From: CAYGZQ01 sp964354375 [NCBI: uncultured Planctomycetota bacterium]
Lineage (GTDB): Bacteria; JAJVIF01; JAPKYR01
Reading direction: 5' to 3'
Assembly: GCA_964354375.1 (NCBI GenBank)
Contig: CAYGZQ010000017.1
Coordinates: 3,308 to 25,413 of the forward strand
DNA: 22,106 bases
The notes beneath the pieces are model-generated. The model did no database searches, was not told the DNA's origin, and saw nothing but the letters and a program-made list of their open reading frames with translations. Below are positions 13,821-22,106 of the stretch, in pieces; positions within the stretch are counted from its first letter, which is position 1, and each line of letters starts with the position of its first letter. A program made the translations under genes and the position numbers.

Positions 13821-15086
13821 ATGAAGCTCACCGACGATGAGAAAAAAATGCTGGAGGGCGGGTACGGAGAGGTAGTCGCGAAGGCGATGGACTATCTCAG
13901 GCAGTTCGGCGAGGCATTCGATGCGCACAGGTTCGTCGATGTTGTCTACGCCCACTATCCGGCGGAGATGTCGATCTATCGAGGCATGGTGGAGGACCTA
14001 GTCGAGTATGCCGACACCGGCGCGCGTGTGAAAATCCCCACGACCACATCCACTCTCGCCTGCGACCTCGATCAGTGGGAGGAATGCGGCTGCCCACGAG
14101 AAATCTTCGAGCTTCAGGCCAGGGCGGTTGGGGCTCACAGAAAAATGGGGATTCTCGATACCTACACCTGCACGCCGCAGCTTGTGGGATTCGTCCCGCC
14201 CAAAGGCTCATTGATCATCAGCGTGGAGTCGTCGGCGATCATCTACTACAACTCCGTCCTGGGAGCGAGGACAAATCGAGGCGGCGTGTTCACGCGCTAC
14301 TCCGCGGTCACCGGGAAGTATCCCCTGATGGGATATCTTCTCGACGAAAACCGCAGAGGAACGCACCTGTTCAAGATCGATCTCGCCGCCGACGACCTGA
14401 AGACCGATTCCGACTATTCCGCGCTCGGCTTCCACGTCGGCGGAATCGTGGGAAGCGAGGTGCCTGTGCTGGACAACATCGGCGCCCCCGACCGGACGAA
14501 AATGCTCGCGCTAGGAGCGGCGCTCGCGACCAGCGGGTCGGTCACGCTTTTCCATGCGCCGCCTCACACCGCCGAGGCCGATACGGTCGACCGCGCATTT
14601 CGGGGCGGCAAGCCGAAAGAGATTTGTCAGGTCGGGAAAAAGGAAATACGCGATGTGTACGACAAGCTGACCAACATCGGGGACGGCGACGCGATCGATT
14701 TTGTCACGCTCGGGTGCCCTCACTACGATCTCGAGAACCTGCGATATGTCTCCGACTGGTTTGAGCGGAACGACGCGAAGGTGCATCCCGACGTGCGTCT
14801 CTGGATTTGCACGAATCGGATGACAAGGCGCGCTGCGGAATTGGAGGGGATCATCCGCCCGATCGAGGCCGCGGGGGGGATGGTGATAGCGGACACGTGC
14901 CCGGTCGAAAGCCACATGCGGATCTCGACCTGCAAGGAATTCGGCCTCGAGACGCCGCAGATAAAGGCGATGGTCACCGATTCGTGCAAGATGGCCCGAT
15001 ATGTCGGCGACCTCATCGGCTGCAAAACCGCCCTGAGAGATCGCGACAATTGCCTGAAATGCGCCGTCGCCGGGAAGCTGGTGTGA
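13821..15086 (+). CDS. Aconitase X catalytic (large) subunit
   Basis: The 421-residue protein is the large subunit of aconitase X (AcnX, formerly DUF521), an iron-sulfur dehydratase of the aconitase superfamily. Candidate cluster ligands are Cys117 (TYTCTPQL), Cys299 (LGCPHYDLE) and Cys360 (ADTCPVESH); DSCKMARY (Cys389) lies nearby. GGVFTRYSAVTGKYPLMGY is typical of the family. The swivel subunit follows at 15125. Known AcnX enzymes dehydrate cis-3-hydroxy-L-proline in bacteria or mevalonate 5-phosphate in archaea. Since ispG is in this window, isoprenoids are probably made by the MEP route, so the phosphomevalonate role is unlikely and hydroxyproline or another hydroxy acid more so. AGAGG precedes the ATG by about 7 bases. 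Confidence 0.92.
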   Translation: MKLTDDEKKMLEGGYGEVVAKAMDYLRQFGEAFDAHRFVDVVYAHYPAEMSIYRGMVEDLVEYADTGARVKIPTTTSTLACDLDQWEECGCPREIFELQARAVGAHRKMGILDTYTCTPQLVGFVPPKGSLIISVESSAIIYYNSVLGARTNRGGVFTRYSAVTGKYPLMGYLLDENRRGTHLFKIDLAADDLKTDSDYSALGFHVGGIVGSEVPVLDNIGAPDRTKMLALGAALATSGSVTLFHAPPHTAEADTVDRAFRGGKPKEICQVGKKEIRDVYDKLTNIGDGDAIDFVTLGCPHYDLENLRYVSDWFERNDAKVHPDVRLWICTNRMTRRAAELEGIIRPIEAAGGMVIADTCPVESHMRISTCKEFGLETPQIKAMVTDSCKMARYVGDLIGCKTALRDRDNCLKCAVAGKLV

Positions 15087-15091
15087 AGTGG

Positions 15092-15111
15092 GGCAGGCTT
15101 TCCAGCCTGCC
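15092..15111. repeat. GGCAGGCT-TTCC-AGCCTGCC hairpin between the aconitase X genes
   Basis: A perfect 8-bp stem with a 4-base loop occupies most of the 38-bp gap between the two subunit genes. The TTTCCA centre recalls the hairpins at 7101-7210. No T tract follows on plus, so it need not stop transcription. Confidence 0.75.
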
Positions 15112-15124
15112 TTGAGGATTAAGA

Positions 15125-15538
15125 ATGACTGACCATACCGCCAAGGCACGAGGCATCGTAAAGCGCAAGGCCGAAGGCAAGGCCCTCGTTTGTCATAAGG
15201 CGTTTTCATTCCTTGGCGATGTCGACATGGACTCAGGCGAGATAATCGCCCACGGACACGAACACGAGGGCGAGTCGATAGCCGGTAAGGTCCTGATCTA
15301 TCCGGAGACCAAGGGCTCGTCGGGCGGATGCGTGGTGCTGATGTCGCTTGCCAAAACCGGAAAGCAGCCGTCAGCGATTGTCCTGGGAAAAGCGGCCGAC
15401 CCGAATATCGTGGAGGGCGCGATCATCGCGGGAGTCGCGCTTGTCTGCGAGCCCGAGTCCGATCTGATCGGCGAGATTCCCAACGGCGCGCATGTCAGGG
15501 TCGACGGCGAAAACGGCATGGTGAGCTGGACCGACTGA
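15125..15538 (+). CDS. Aconitase X swivel (small) subunit
   Basis: The 137-residue product is the AcnX swivel domain (formerly DUF126), which closes over the large-subunit active site. The family motif ETKGSSGG (61-68) carries the catalytic-site Ser residues, and VLGKAADPNIVEGAIIAGVAL follows it, as in archaeal and bacterial small subunits. Length is normal. GAGG lies 8 bases before the ATG at 15125. In some bacteria the two parts are one polypeptide; here they are separate, with a hairpin between them. Its function depends on the large subunit, and the two together make one hydro-lyase. No terminator is convincing after it (15539-15631 is short and featureless). Confidence 0.93.
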   Translation: MTDHTAKARGIVKRKAEGKALVCHKAFSFLGDVDMDSGEIIAHGHEHEGESIAGKVLIYPETKGSSGGCVVLMSLAKTGKQPSAIVLGKAADPNIVEGAIIAGVALVCEPESDLIGEIPNGAHVRVDGENGMVSWTD

Positions 15539-15631
15539 CCAGCTGTCTTTTCCTTTAGCGTTCCTGCTGTTTTCGTTCCGAACTCATTTCTGTTCGCTCT
15601 TGTCTGATATTGCATGTGAACAGGATCAACA

Positions 15632-17116
15632 ATGCGTAAGTGGAGAGTCGAAATCTGGATTGCAGCGATTGTGGTTGTCGCATCGGCAGTTTTCGGTTAT
15701 TACATGCTGCGCCCGACCGGCGGCATCACTTTTCCGTGGACGATTCTATCCGGACGCTTCGCGCTTTCGCCGTATGCTGCGATAGGGACACCAGCTGCGA
15801 TCAGCACTGCAGGATTAGGGCCCGGCGAATGGACGGTCTCGGCCTATGGCGGCTGCACCGACCTGACCTGCGACATCAGCGGCAACATCTATCTCGTCGA
15901 TGCGACCTACACCGAAGCCGACTGCCTCGGCGGCGGGGCTGACGGAACCCGCGTGTGCAGAAGCCCTGGAGAAACTCATCTCAAAAAGTTCGATTCATCC
16001 GGAACCTGCGTCTGGATGTGGACCATGGAATCGGCCGGAGGGTACGACTGGCTTGAAATGATGGACGTGGAGACCGATTCGGACGGGAATGTCTACGTGG
16101 CCGGCTATACGCACTACCTGGCGGAATTCGATCCCGGCCCTGGCGACGTTCTCGTAAAATCCAATGGAGCGAGCGATGCGTTTCTCTGCAAACTTGATTC
16201 GAGCGGCGACCTCCTTTGGGTCCGAAGCTGGGGCGGGACGTATTTCGACGGCGCGACCGGCCTTGCGATAGCCCGGGACGGTGAAGTCTACGTAGCAGGC
16301 CATTTCTACGATTCCGTCGACTTCGATCCGTCAGACCGCGTTGAAACGAGGACATCCAGCAAAGACAATTTCCAGTATTTCGTCAGCGCATTTGACGACG
16401 GCGGGAACTTCCTGTGGGTGGATATGTGGGGCAAACCCGGGGGAAGACAAGACTTCCGCGAAATGTACGACGTCGACCTCGGCGTCGACGGCTCCGGAAA
16501 TGTCTACATAGCCGCTCCCAACAACAGCTATCCGAAGGACGACTCGCAGGGCCGATCGATACGACATTTCGATGATACGGTATTAAGGAGCCTGGATCCG
16601 CAAGGCAACCTGCGATGGGAGCATAGATGGCATCCGTCGTGTCTGGACCTCGCGCTCGACTCCGAGGGCAATCTATTTGCCGTCGGGACATTCATTGGAG
16701 AACTGGACTTTGATCCCGGTCCACTGGTGACACCGTCGGGGGGCGGCAATGGAGCGTTCCTGTGCAGTTTTGATCGAAGCGGGAATCTGCGATGGGCTCA
16801 TACCTGGGGTAAAGGCGGCAGCGACAACGCGCTCGGTGTAACGATAGACTCAAACGGTATCGTGCACGTGGTCGGACAGTTCAACGGCTCTGTGGACCTT
16901 GCTCCCGGCGACCCGGTCGATATTCATACGTCCGTTTATATTCCCGCACGGGCCACGGGTGTCAACTCCTACACCATGACGCTCGATCGGGACGGGAACT
17001 GGATCGAATCCCGCACCTGGGTCTGCTATATCCAGGGGCAACTGGCTGCCGACAATCTTGGAAACATCTACACGAACGCGACCTCCGACACCGCGCTGAC
17101 AAGACTCATCCACTGA
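15632..17116 (+). CDS. Membrane-anchored beta-propeller (SBBP-repeat) protein
   Basis: This 494-residue protein has a single hydrophobic anchor at about 7-27 (EIWIAAIVVVASAVFGYYML), so the rest should be outside the membrane. The body has repeated blades: DSDGNVYVAGYTHY, ARDGEVYVAGHFYDSVDFDPS, DSEGNLFAVGTFIGELDFDPG and DSNGIVHVVGQFNGSVDLAPG. This SBBP-type pattern, with an FDPG turn and a tryptophan strand such as LLWVRSWGG or LRWAHTWGK, forms a beta-propeller. Such proteins are usually surface binding modules; no enzyme motif is seen. Several Cys lie in the first blades (YGGCTDLTCD, WMWTM region). The ATG at 15632 has AGGA 7-8 bases upstream. It is flanked by genes of central metabolism, so neighbours say little about its job. 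Confidence 0.85.
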   Translation: MRKWRVEIWIAAIVVVASAVFGYYMLRPTGGITFPWTILSGRFALSPYAAIGTPAAISTAGLGPGEWTVSAYGGCTDLTCDISGNIYLVDATYTEADCLGGGADGTRVCRSPGETHLKKFDSSGTCVWMWTMESAGGYDWLEMMDVETDSDGNVYVAGYTHYLAEFDPGPGDVLVKSNGASDAFLCKLDSSGDLLWVRSWGGTYFDGATGLAIARDGEVYVAGHFYDSVDFDPSDRVETRTSSKDNFQYFVSAFDDGGNFLWVDMWGKPGGRQDFREMYDVDLGVDGSGNVYIAAPNNSYPKDDSQGRSIRHFDDTVLRSLDPQGNLRWEHRWHPSCLDLALDSEGNLFAVGTFIGELDFDPGPLVTPSGGGNGAFLCSFDRSGNLRWAHTWGKGGSDNALGVTIDSNGIVHVVGQFNGSVDLAPGDPVDIHTSVYIPARATGVNSYTMTLDRDGNWIESRTWVCYIQGQLAADNLGNIYTNATSDTALTRLIH

Positions 17117-17129
17117 AAAAGCCCAGCCT

Positions 17130-17157
17130 GTAGGGGCACGGCATGCCGTGCCCCTAC
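17130..17157. repeat. Perfect 28-bp palindrome
   Basis: GTAGGGGCACGGCA is followed directly by its reverse complement TGCCGTGCCCCTAC. The right edge touches the -35 TTGACA of the sucCD promoter (17158). A near copy is at 6693-6730, so it looks like a dispersed repeat. Confidence 0.9.
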
Positions 17158-17185
17158 TTGACATGCTCCCGCCCAGTGCTATCAT
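17158..17185 (+). promoter_or_regulatory. Strong promoter of sucCD
   Basis: Perfect TTGACA (17158-17163), a 16-base spacer and TATCAT (17180-17185, five of six). Transcription would start near 17192, giving a leader of about 65 nt with one hairpin. Confidence 0.8.
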
Positions 17186-17204
17186 CTTCGGTCCCTGAGG
17201 ATTC

Positions 17205-17232
17205 ATCCGCCGAGTGCTGATGCCCGGCGGAT
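17205..17232 (+). other. Hairpin in the sucC leader
   Basis: ATCCGCCG (17205-17212) pairs with CGGCGGAT (17225-17232) over a 12-base loop. It lies between the promoter and the ribosome site and has no terminator-like T run of useful length. A regulatory role is possible but not shown. Confidence 0.5.
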
Positions 17233-17257
17233 ACATTTTTCGCTCACGGAGACCCAA

Positions 17258-18415
17258 TTGAAAATCCACGAACACTGCGCCCGCGACATCTTCCGCAAGT
17301 ACGGCGTACCGATCCCGCCCGACGGGCTCGCGACCACTCCCGACGAGGCTAAGGCTCTCGCCGAAGAATTCGGCGGACAGGTCGTCATCAAAGCGCAGGT
17401 GCTGGTCGGCGGACGAGGCAAAGCCGGCGGCGTGAAGCTCGCCAACTCCCCCGACGAAGCCTATGAGAAAGCGTCGAGAATTCTCGGCATGGACCTCAAG
17501 GGCCTCAGGGTCGAGAAGGTGCTTGTCGCGAAGGCCGTGGACATTCAAAAGGAGTACTACATCGGCATCACTCTCGACCGCGACCGCAAGAAGCACGTTG
17601 TCATCGCCTCGCCGGCGGGCGGAGTCGACATCGAGGAGGTCGCCGAGAAGACGCCGGAGAAAATCGGGAAGGTCTGGATCGATCCCGCGTACGGACTCCA
17701 TCAGTACGAATGCCGGAAGATGCTGTTCGAGGTCGGGTTCGAGCCCCAGGTCGCCGGCAAAGCCGCCGCCTTCATCCAGAAGCTCTACAAATGCGTCATC
17801 GACAACGATTGCTCTCTGGCGGAGATAAATCCTCTCGTGCTCTCCCCCGATGGACAAATCTGGGCGATCGACGCGAAGATCAACCTCGATGATTCCGGCC
17901 TTTACAGACATCCCGAGTTGAAGGCGCTGAGGGAATCGGAGGACACCGATCCTCTCGAACGTGAGGCACACAATCGAGGGCTGACATATGTCAGGCTAAA
18001 TGACGGAAACGTGGGGATCATTGGAAACGGCGCGGGACTTGTAATGGCAACAATGGACGAGGTGAAGCGGCTGGGCAGGGGGATCGCGAAGCCCGCCAAC
18101 TTCCTCGACATCGGCGGCGGCGCCCAGGCCGAGGTGGTTAAGAACGCGCTCGAGGTGGTCCTGATGGACCCCAATGTCAGGGCGGTCCTGATCAACGTCT
18201 TCGGAGGGATCACGCGATGCGACGAGGTCGCCAAGGGCATCCTTCAGGCGGTCGAGGGAATCGAGCTTAAGGTGCCCATCATCATCAGGCTTGCCGGAAC
18301 GAACGATGCGGAAGGTCGCGCGATCCTGAAAGGATCCCGACTTGAGGTCGTGGAAACGCTCGACCAGGCCGCCGCAAAAATCGTTGAGTGGGTCAGCTCC
18401 AGGGTGACATCATGA
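17258..18415 (+). CDS. sucC: Succinate-CoA ligase, beta subunit
   Basis: The 385-residue beta subunit makes succinyl-CoA ligase with SucD, interconverting succinyl-CoA plus NDP and succinate plus NTP in the TCA cycle. The N-terminal ATP-grasp domain is clear: [19 protein letters not shown] (42-60), [11 protein letters not shown], then [11 protein letters not shown] and [10 protein letters not shown]. The C-terminal ligase domain has [21 protein letters not shown] and [17 protein letters not shown]. Length is close to the usual 388. The start is TTG at 17258, supported by GGAGA upstream and by the family N-terminus [12 protein letters not shown]. The stop overlaps the sucD start as ATGA. I cannot tell ATP from GTP preference by eye. 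Confidence 0.98.
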   Translation: MKIHEHCARDIFRKYGVPIPPDGLATTPDEAKALAEEFGGQVVIKAQVLVGGRGKAGGVKLANSPDEAYEKASRILGMDLKGLRVEKVLVAKAVDIQKEYYIGITLDRDRKKHVVIASPAGGVDIEEVAEKTPEKIGKVWIDPAYGLHQYECRKMLFEVGFEPQVAGKAAAFIQKLYKCVIDNDCSLAEINPLVLSPDGQIWAIDAKINLDDSGLYRHPELKALRESEDTDPLEREAHNRGLTYVRLNDGNVGIIGNGAGLVMATMDEVKRLGRGIAKPANFLDIGGGAQAEVVKNALEVVLMDPNVRAVLINVFGGITRCDEVAKGILQAVEGIELKVPIIIRLAGTNDAEGRAILKGSRLEVVETLDQAAAKIVEWVSSRVTS

Positions 18416-19287
18416 GCATAATCGTCGACGAAAAAACCAGGGTTCTTGTGCAGGGCATAACCGGCCGCGAGGGCACGTTCCATACGCGGCAGATGATCAA
18501 GTACGGCACGAAAGTGGTCGCGGGAATGACGCCGGGCAAGGGCGGTCAGAAGATGGATGATGTCCCCGTCTTCAACACCTGCTCCGAGGCGGTGAAGGCG
18601 ACGGGCGCCAACGCGAGCATGGTACTGGTGCCTGCAGCCGCCGCGGCGGACTCTGCGCTCGAGGCCATGGACGCCGGATGCAAGGTGATCGTCGTGATCA
18701 CGGAAGGCATTCCGGCGCAGGACATGATCGAGGTTTACCATCGTTCGCGGGCTTACGGGGCTACCCTTATCGGCCCCAACTGTCCCGGTATCATCTCCCC
18801 CGGGAAATGCAAGATCGGAATTCTCCCGCAGGACATTTTCCTGCCCGGACCCGTCGGCATCATCAGCCGCTCCGGCACGCTGACATACGAGATCGTCAAC
18901 TCGCTCACCAAGGCCGGGATCGGTCAGTCGACCTGCGTCGGGGTGGGCGGCGACCCGATCGTCGGCACCACATTCGGGGACGTTCTGAGAGATTTCGACC
19001 GGGATCCCGAGACGAAGGTGGTCGTTCTGGTCGGCGAGATCGGGGGCAGCGACGAGCAGGAGGCCGCGGAGATCGTCAGGACGATGAAGACGCCGGTTGT
19101 CGGATTTATCGGGGGACGCACCGCCCCTCCGGGAAAGCGCATGGGTCATGCGGGCGCCATCGTAAGCGGCAGGGCCTCCACCGCCGACGCGAAGGTCGAG
19201 GCGCTTCAGGCCGCAGGCGTGCCTGTCTGCGACACCGTCTGCGAGATCGCGCAGAAGACAGCGCAGCTCCTCCACGGAAAATCCTGA
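18412..19287 (+). CDS. sucD: Succinate-CoA ligase, alpha subunit
   Basis: The 291-residue alpha subunit has the CoA-binding Rossmann domain ([15 protein letters not shown] near 11-25) and [11 protein letters not shown]. The active-site phosphohistidine is His246 in MGHAGAI, at the same number as in E. coli Suc[14 protein letters not shown] is the conserved ligase segment. The ATG at 18412 overlaps the sucC stop codon (ATGA) and has AGGGTG upstream; an in-frame ATG 24 bases earlier lies inside sucC and lacks the family N-terminus. Both subunits are translated as a coupled pair. pckA follows after 106 bp. Confidence 0.98.
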   Translation: MSIIVDEKTRVLVQGITGREGTFHTRQMIKYGTKVVAGMTPGKGGQKMDDVPVFNTCSEAVKATGANASMVLVPAAAAADSALEAMDAGCKVIVVITEGIPAQDMIEVYHRSRAYGATLIGPNCPGIISPGKCKIGILPQDIFLPGPVGIISRSGTLTYEIVNSLTKAGIGQSTCVGVGGDPIVGTTFGDVLRDFDRDPETKVVVLVGEIGGSDEQEAAEIVRTMKTPVVGFIGGRTAPPGKRMGHAGAIVSGRASTADAKVEALQAAGVPVCDTVCEIAQKTAQLLHGKS

Positions 19288-19393
19288 AAAGACACCGACC
19301 ACTCTCGGATATTAGGTGTGGAGACGCGAAGGTGTCGACGGATACCGAATCCCCGGCACTCTTTCGCATCATTCGAAGTAGAAGGATTCAGCG

Positions 19394-21034
19394 ATGTACT
19401 GGAAAGACAGGATTGTCAGGCTGGTGGGGCATCACGGGAATGCGTTGATCGACCCCGACCGTCGAAAGATGATAGAGGACTCCGTGGCGTACAAGGAGGC
19501 GATCGTCTCGCAGAGCGGTGCGCTGGCCACCTGGACGCATCCCGAGTCGACCGGCAGGAGCCCCAGGGATACCTACATCGTCAAGAGAACGACGAGCCAG
19601 GACCTGATCGACTGGGATTCCCCCAACGATATCCCTGTCGACGAGCTCACATTCGACATGGCCATGGAGGACGCGTTCAAGCTCCTTGCCGAGAAGCCTC
19701 GACTGTACGTCACCGACCGCGTTCTGGGCGCAGATTCCGGCTACGCTTTGCCGGTGAGAGTGATCTCCGATCACGCGATCACCGTGCTCTTCACCGACAA
19801 CATGTTCCGGCCCGTTCCCCAGGACATTCAGCGGAGCGTTTTCGCCGACAACCCTTTTACCGTCATCGTCGCCCCCGCCGACAAGCTCGACCGGGAGCGA
19901 TACAAGGGCAGGTTGAGGACGATGCCCGACGGTCGCGCGTCCGACATGATCGTCGCCATGGACATGGACAGGCATCTCGGAGTGATCGTAGGCTCCGCCT
20001 ATCTCGGCACCGTCAAGAAACTCATGTTCACCGTCATGAACTACATCCTGCCCGACGCCGGCGTTCTCCCCCTGCACTGCTCCGCCACAGAGGGTCCCGA
20101 CGGCGACTGCGCTCTGCTTCTCGGTCTATCGGGCACGGGCAAGACCACCCTGTCGGCCGATCCGAGACGCGCGCTTCTTGGGGACGATGAGCACGGATGG
20201 AGCGACAGCGGCATCGCCAACTTCGAGTACGGCTGCTACGCCAAAATGATCAATATCTCGCCCGCCAAGGAGCCCGACATATACAACGCCGTCATGCACC
20301 CGGACGACTACCTCAATCATGGCGCAATTGTGGAAAACGCGATGGTGTATCCCGACGGAGCGTTCGACTTCAACGACGAGAGGCTGACTCCGAACTCGCG
20401 GGCAAGTTACCCTCTGTCCTACCTGCCTAACATCAAGAAGGACTCGATGTCGAGGCATCCTGCCGCCATCCTCTTTCTGACCGCGGACGCGAACGGTGTG
20501 ATCCCTCCGATTTCGAAGCTGACGCCCGAGCAGGCTATGTTCTGGTTCCTCATGGGCTACACGAGCAAAGTGGCCGGTACCGAGACCGGGATCAAGGACC
20601 CGGTGTCGACGTTCTCGAGGTTCTTCGGACAGCCGTTTATGTCGCGGAACCCGCACGTGTACGACCGGATGCTCGGCGAGAAGATGCAGAAGCACGGGAC
20701 GAAGGTATTCCTTGTGAACACCGGCTGGAGCGGAGCGCCGTACGGGGCAGGCAAGCGCATGGACATCGATCTCACCCGCGCCATGGTCCATGCCGCGATC
20801 TCGGGCGCGCTGGAAAATGTCGAATACGACCAGGACCCGATCTTCCGGGTGTGGATTCCGCGCACATGCCCCGGCGTGCCCTCGAACATCCTCACCCCGA
20901 AAAATCAGTGGGCGCACTCGGACTCCTACGATGAGAGGGCGAAAAGACTCGCGCACGATTTCCTGCTTCACTTCCACAAGGCCTACGGGGGGAAAAACCT
21001 GGACCCGAAGATGGCGTCCGAATGCCCTTCCTGA
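19394..21034 (+). CDS. pckA: Phosphoenolpyruvate carboxykinase (ATP)
   Basis: The 546-residue enzyme converts oxaloacetate plus ATP to PEP and CO2, the first committed step of gluconeogenesis, or runs backwards in some anaerobes. The PEPCK-specific P-loop is GLSGTGKTT (244-252), followed by LLGDDEHGWSD, the metal and kinase-2 region. Also seen are GSAYLGTVKK, GYTSKVAGTETG and NTGWSGAPYGAGKRM, all typical of the ATP-dependent family (GTP-type enzymes differ). Length is normal (E. coli 540). AAGGA lies 8 bases before the ATG. Placed behind sucCD it links TCA intermediates to PEP. The 106-bp gap has no clear promoter, so it may be read from the sucCD promoter. Confidence 0.98.
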   Translation: MYWKDRIVRLVGHHGNALIDPDRRKMIEDSVAYKEAIVSQSGALATWTHPESTGRSPRDTYIVKRTTSQDLIDWDSPNDIPVDELTFDMAMEDAFKLLAEKPRLYVTDRVLGADSGYALPVRVISDHAITVLFTDNMFRPVPQDIQRSVFADNPFTVIVAPADKLDRERYKGRLRTMPDGRASDMIVAMDMDRHLGVIVGSAYLGTVKKLMFTVMNYILPDAGVLPLHCSATEGPDGDCALLLGLSGTGKTTLSADPRRALLGDDEHGWSDSGIANFEYGCYAKMINISPAKEPDIYNAVMHPDDYLNHGAIVENAMVYPDGAFDFNDERLTPNSRASYPLSYLPNIKKDSMSRHPAAILFLTADANGVIPPISKLTPEQAMFWFLMGYTSKVAGTETGIKDPVSTFSRFFGQPFMSRNPHVYDRMLGEKMQKHGTKVFLVNTGWSGAPYGAGKRMDIDLTRAMVHAAISGALENVEYDQDPIFRVWIPRTCPGVPSNILTPKNQWAHSDSYDERAKRLAHDFLLHFHKAYGGKNLDPKMASECPS

Positions 21035-21175
21035 CGGCGTCCCATCGAGGCCGGTATTTGCATCCCTGGATCGATGTATTCCGTCGGCATTTTGCTCCCC
21101 CCGTCCCTAAGAAATCGGCTCTCATACGCATCGAAAACAAATACAGGTTGAGCCCGGCGGATATTTCGAAAGGGA

Positions 21176-21203
21176 TTGTGTTTTTCGGGGGGATGTGTAG
21201 AAT
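21176..21203 (+). promoter_or_regulatory. Promoter candidate for the zinc-ribbon protein gene
   Basis: TTGTGT (21176-21181), a 16-base spacer and TAGAAT (21198-21203), five of six in the -10. The 21035-21288 gap holds nothing else I can identify. Confidence 0.5.
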
Positions 21204-21288
21204 TCGTCGCAATAATCTTCCGGTCATGGAGAAGGTGTTCGGGTAAGAGGGTTTGCCTGGTGCAAACAAGAACAAGAGGTAAAGAAGC

Positions 21289-21777
21289 ATGCCTTGGTGT
21301 CCCGGATGCAGTAAGGAGCTGAGTCAGCGTAAGAAAAAATGCCCCGAGTGCGGGCATCCGCTGACAAAAGGCCCCGGCTTCAACGAAGCCGTAGCGTTCA
21401 TGGACCGCGAGTGGCTCGCCATTCGCACCCTGGACGATACGACGCAGGTCGAGATGCTCCGGACGTTCCTCGAGGCCAACGGATACGATGTCGCGATCCG
21501 CAACGGCGACGGCCGGACAAGAAAGAGGATGAGCACCAACGGCGCTCCCCACTCCGGCGTGCTCGTGCTCGTCCCCGTCTCAAGCGCCGGCAAGGCCTCG
21601 AAACTCATCCGGTCGGACACGAGCTGGGCCGAGAACGAGCCCGTCGATTACTCCGATGACTACGTCGAGGCGGTGGAAGAGGATGACGAGGAGTGCGACA
21701 TCGACGAGGGCGAAGACGAGCTCTATGACTCCGACCTGAGCGTGGACGGGTACGATCACTTTGACGACTTCGCCTGA
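21289..21777 (+). CDS. Zinc-ribbon protein with DUF2007-like domain and acidic tail
   Basis: The 162-residue product begins with a zinc ribbon, CPGC (Cys4, Cys7) and CPEC (Cys18, Cys21). The middle (about 42-107) resembles the DUF2007 putative signal-transducing domain: WLAIRTLDDTTQVEMLRTFLEANGYDVAI, then GVLVLVPVSSAGKASKLI. From about 115 the chain is very acidic, ending DDFA. It has no signal peptide and should be cytoplasmic. The role is unknown; the architecture suggests a small regulatory or interaction protein. GAGG lies about 9 bases before the ATG. A strong terminator follows, so the gene ends a transcript. Confidence 0.8.
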   Translation: MPWCPGCSKELSQRKKKCPECGHPLTKGPGFNEAVAFMDREWLAIRTLDDTTQVEMLRTFLEANGYDVAIRNGDGRTRKRMSTNGAPHSGVLVLVPVSSAGKASKLIRSDTSWAENEPVDYSDDYVEAVEEDDEECDIDEGEDELYDSDLSVDGYDHFDDFA

Positions 21778-21805
21778 CCGAGGGATAATCTCGCGGTCAC
21801 TTCAG

Positions 21806-21829
21806 GCGCTCCTCCGAGCGCTTTTTTTT
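21806..21829 (+). terminator. Rho-independent terminator after the zinc-ribbon gene
   Basis: GCGCTC, loop CTCC and GAGCGC form a perfect 6-bp stem followed by eight Ts, 29 bp past the stop codon. Confidence 0.95.
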
Positions 21830-21840
21830 GTCCCGGGTGC

Positions 21841-21894
21841 GGGTGCCGGGCTCAGGCTGAGCGAGTCCTCGAGCGTGCCTGTGCCCGTTGATTG
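21841..21894. repeat. 54-bp repeat, copy 1
   Basis: GGGTGCCGGGCTCAGGCTGA and the following bases to GTTGATTG are identical to 22053-22106. An imperfect hairpin (GGGCTCAGGC with GCCTGTGCCC) surrounds GAGTCCTCGAG. The inner pattern CAGGC...GAGTCYTCGAG...GCCTG also occurs in the hairpin at 51-82. Confidence 0.85.
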
Positions 21895-22025
21895 ATACCC
21901 CTCCCTCAATCCCTCCCCAAGGGGAGGGAGGTCACAGCTCGGAACTGGCCTGAATCGCGGGCTTGGCAACAAGTTAACATATAAACCGTCCCCCCCTTGG
22001 GGGGGACTACAGGGGGGGTATCAAT
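21891..22025. repeat. 135-bp element with inverted ATTGATACCCC ends
   Basis: The segment starts ATTGATACCCC and ends GGGGTATCAAT. Inside are a CCCTCCCC-AA-GGGGAGGG hairpin near the left and a CCCCCCC-TT-GGGGGGG hairpin near the right. It lies between the two 54-bp repeats and overlaps the first by four bases. No gene is present in 21778-22106. Confidence 0.7.
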
Positions 22026-22052
22026 CCAAGAGTGGCTTTTTCCCGGATTCCC

Positions 22053-22106
22053 GGGTGCCGGGCTCAGGCTGAGCGAGTCCTCGAGCGTGCCTGTGCCCGT
22101 TGATTG
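22053..22106. repeat. 54-bp repeat, copy 2 (runs to window edge)
   Basis: Exact second copy of 21841-21894, 212 bp downstream in the same orientation; it may continue beyond the window. Confidence 0.85.

Noticed and set aside
13821-15538. Archaeal-type phosphomevalonate dehydratase
   Set aside because: ispG in the same window indicates the MEP pathway, so this assignment is less likely, though not excluded.
21964-21986. Promoter-like TTGGCA with TATAAA
   Set aside because: The spacing is about 11 bases, too short, and no gene follows within the window.

Overview
The window is high-GC bacterial chromosome with closely packed genes on both strands. Several products carry lipobox signal peptides, and the metabolic genes are IspG (MEP isoprenoid pathway), succinyl-CoA ligase SucCD, ATP-type PEP carboxykinase and a two-subunit aconitase X. 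This points to a free-living heterotroph, probably with a Gram-negative type envelope. Many intergenic regions carry short palindromic repeats, as in many uncultured-phylum genomes. I cannot assign a phylum from the sequence alone.

Layout. 1-320: tandem 82-bp hairpin repeats, then a terminator. 320-3048 (minus): a parvulin-like lipoprotein, ispG, and a TPR-like lipoprotein with an acidic tail. 3049-3516: a strong promoter for that lipoprotein and two 126-bp palindrome-ended repeats. 3517-6665 (plus): an 841-residue membrane protein with an HExxH peptidase-like domain and TPRs, overlapping a NrdG-like radical SAM gene by ATGA. 6666-8022 (minus): two cold-shock proteins around a small membrane protein. 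8149-9679 (minus): a CaCA-family cation exchanger with promoter and leader. 9687-12050: a HEAT-repeat protein bracketed by two identical 110-bp inverted-repeat elements. 12067-15538 (plus): a CocE/NonD hydrolase and the two aconitase X subunits. 15632-17116: a membrane-anchored beta-propeller protein. 17158-21034: sucC-sucD and pckA. 21289-21829: a zinc-ribbon/DUF2007-like protein and its terminator. 21841-22106: further palindromic repeats.

The best hidden signal is the leader of the CaCA exchanger. On the minus strand, 9642-9491 matches the yybP-ykoY manganese riboswitch: GGGGAGTAGC after the first P1 strand, TCACCAGCACGG in the L3 position, CTGG opposite it, and AGAC just before the closing P1 strand. 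A promoter sits just upstream, and an 8-nt sequence in the aptamer is exactly complementary to the ribosome-binding region. This suggests a manganese-responsive translational switch and that the exchanger exports Mn2+.

The next most interesting items are the HEAT gene held between two identical 110-bp elements, the coupled membrane-peptidase/radical-SAM pair, and the terminator-like hairpins whose stems differ but stay paired. There is no recognisable transposase, integrase, CRISPR array, tRNA or rRNA in the window.
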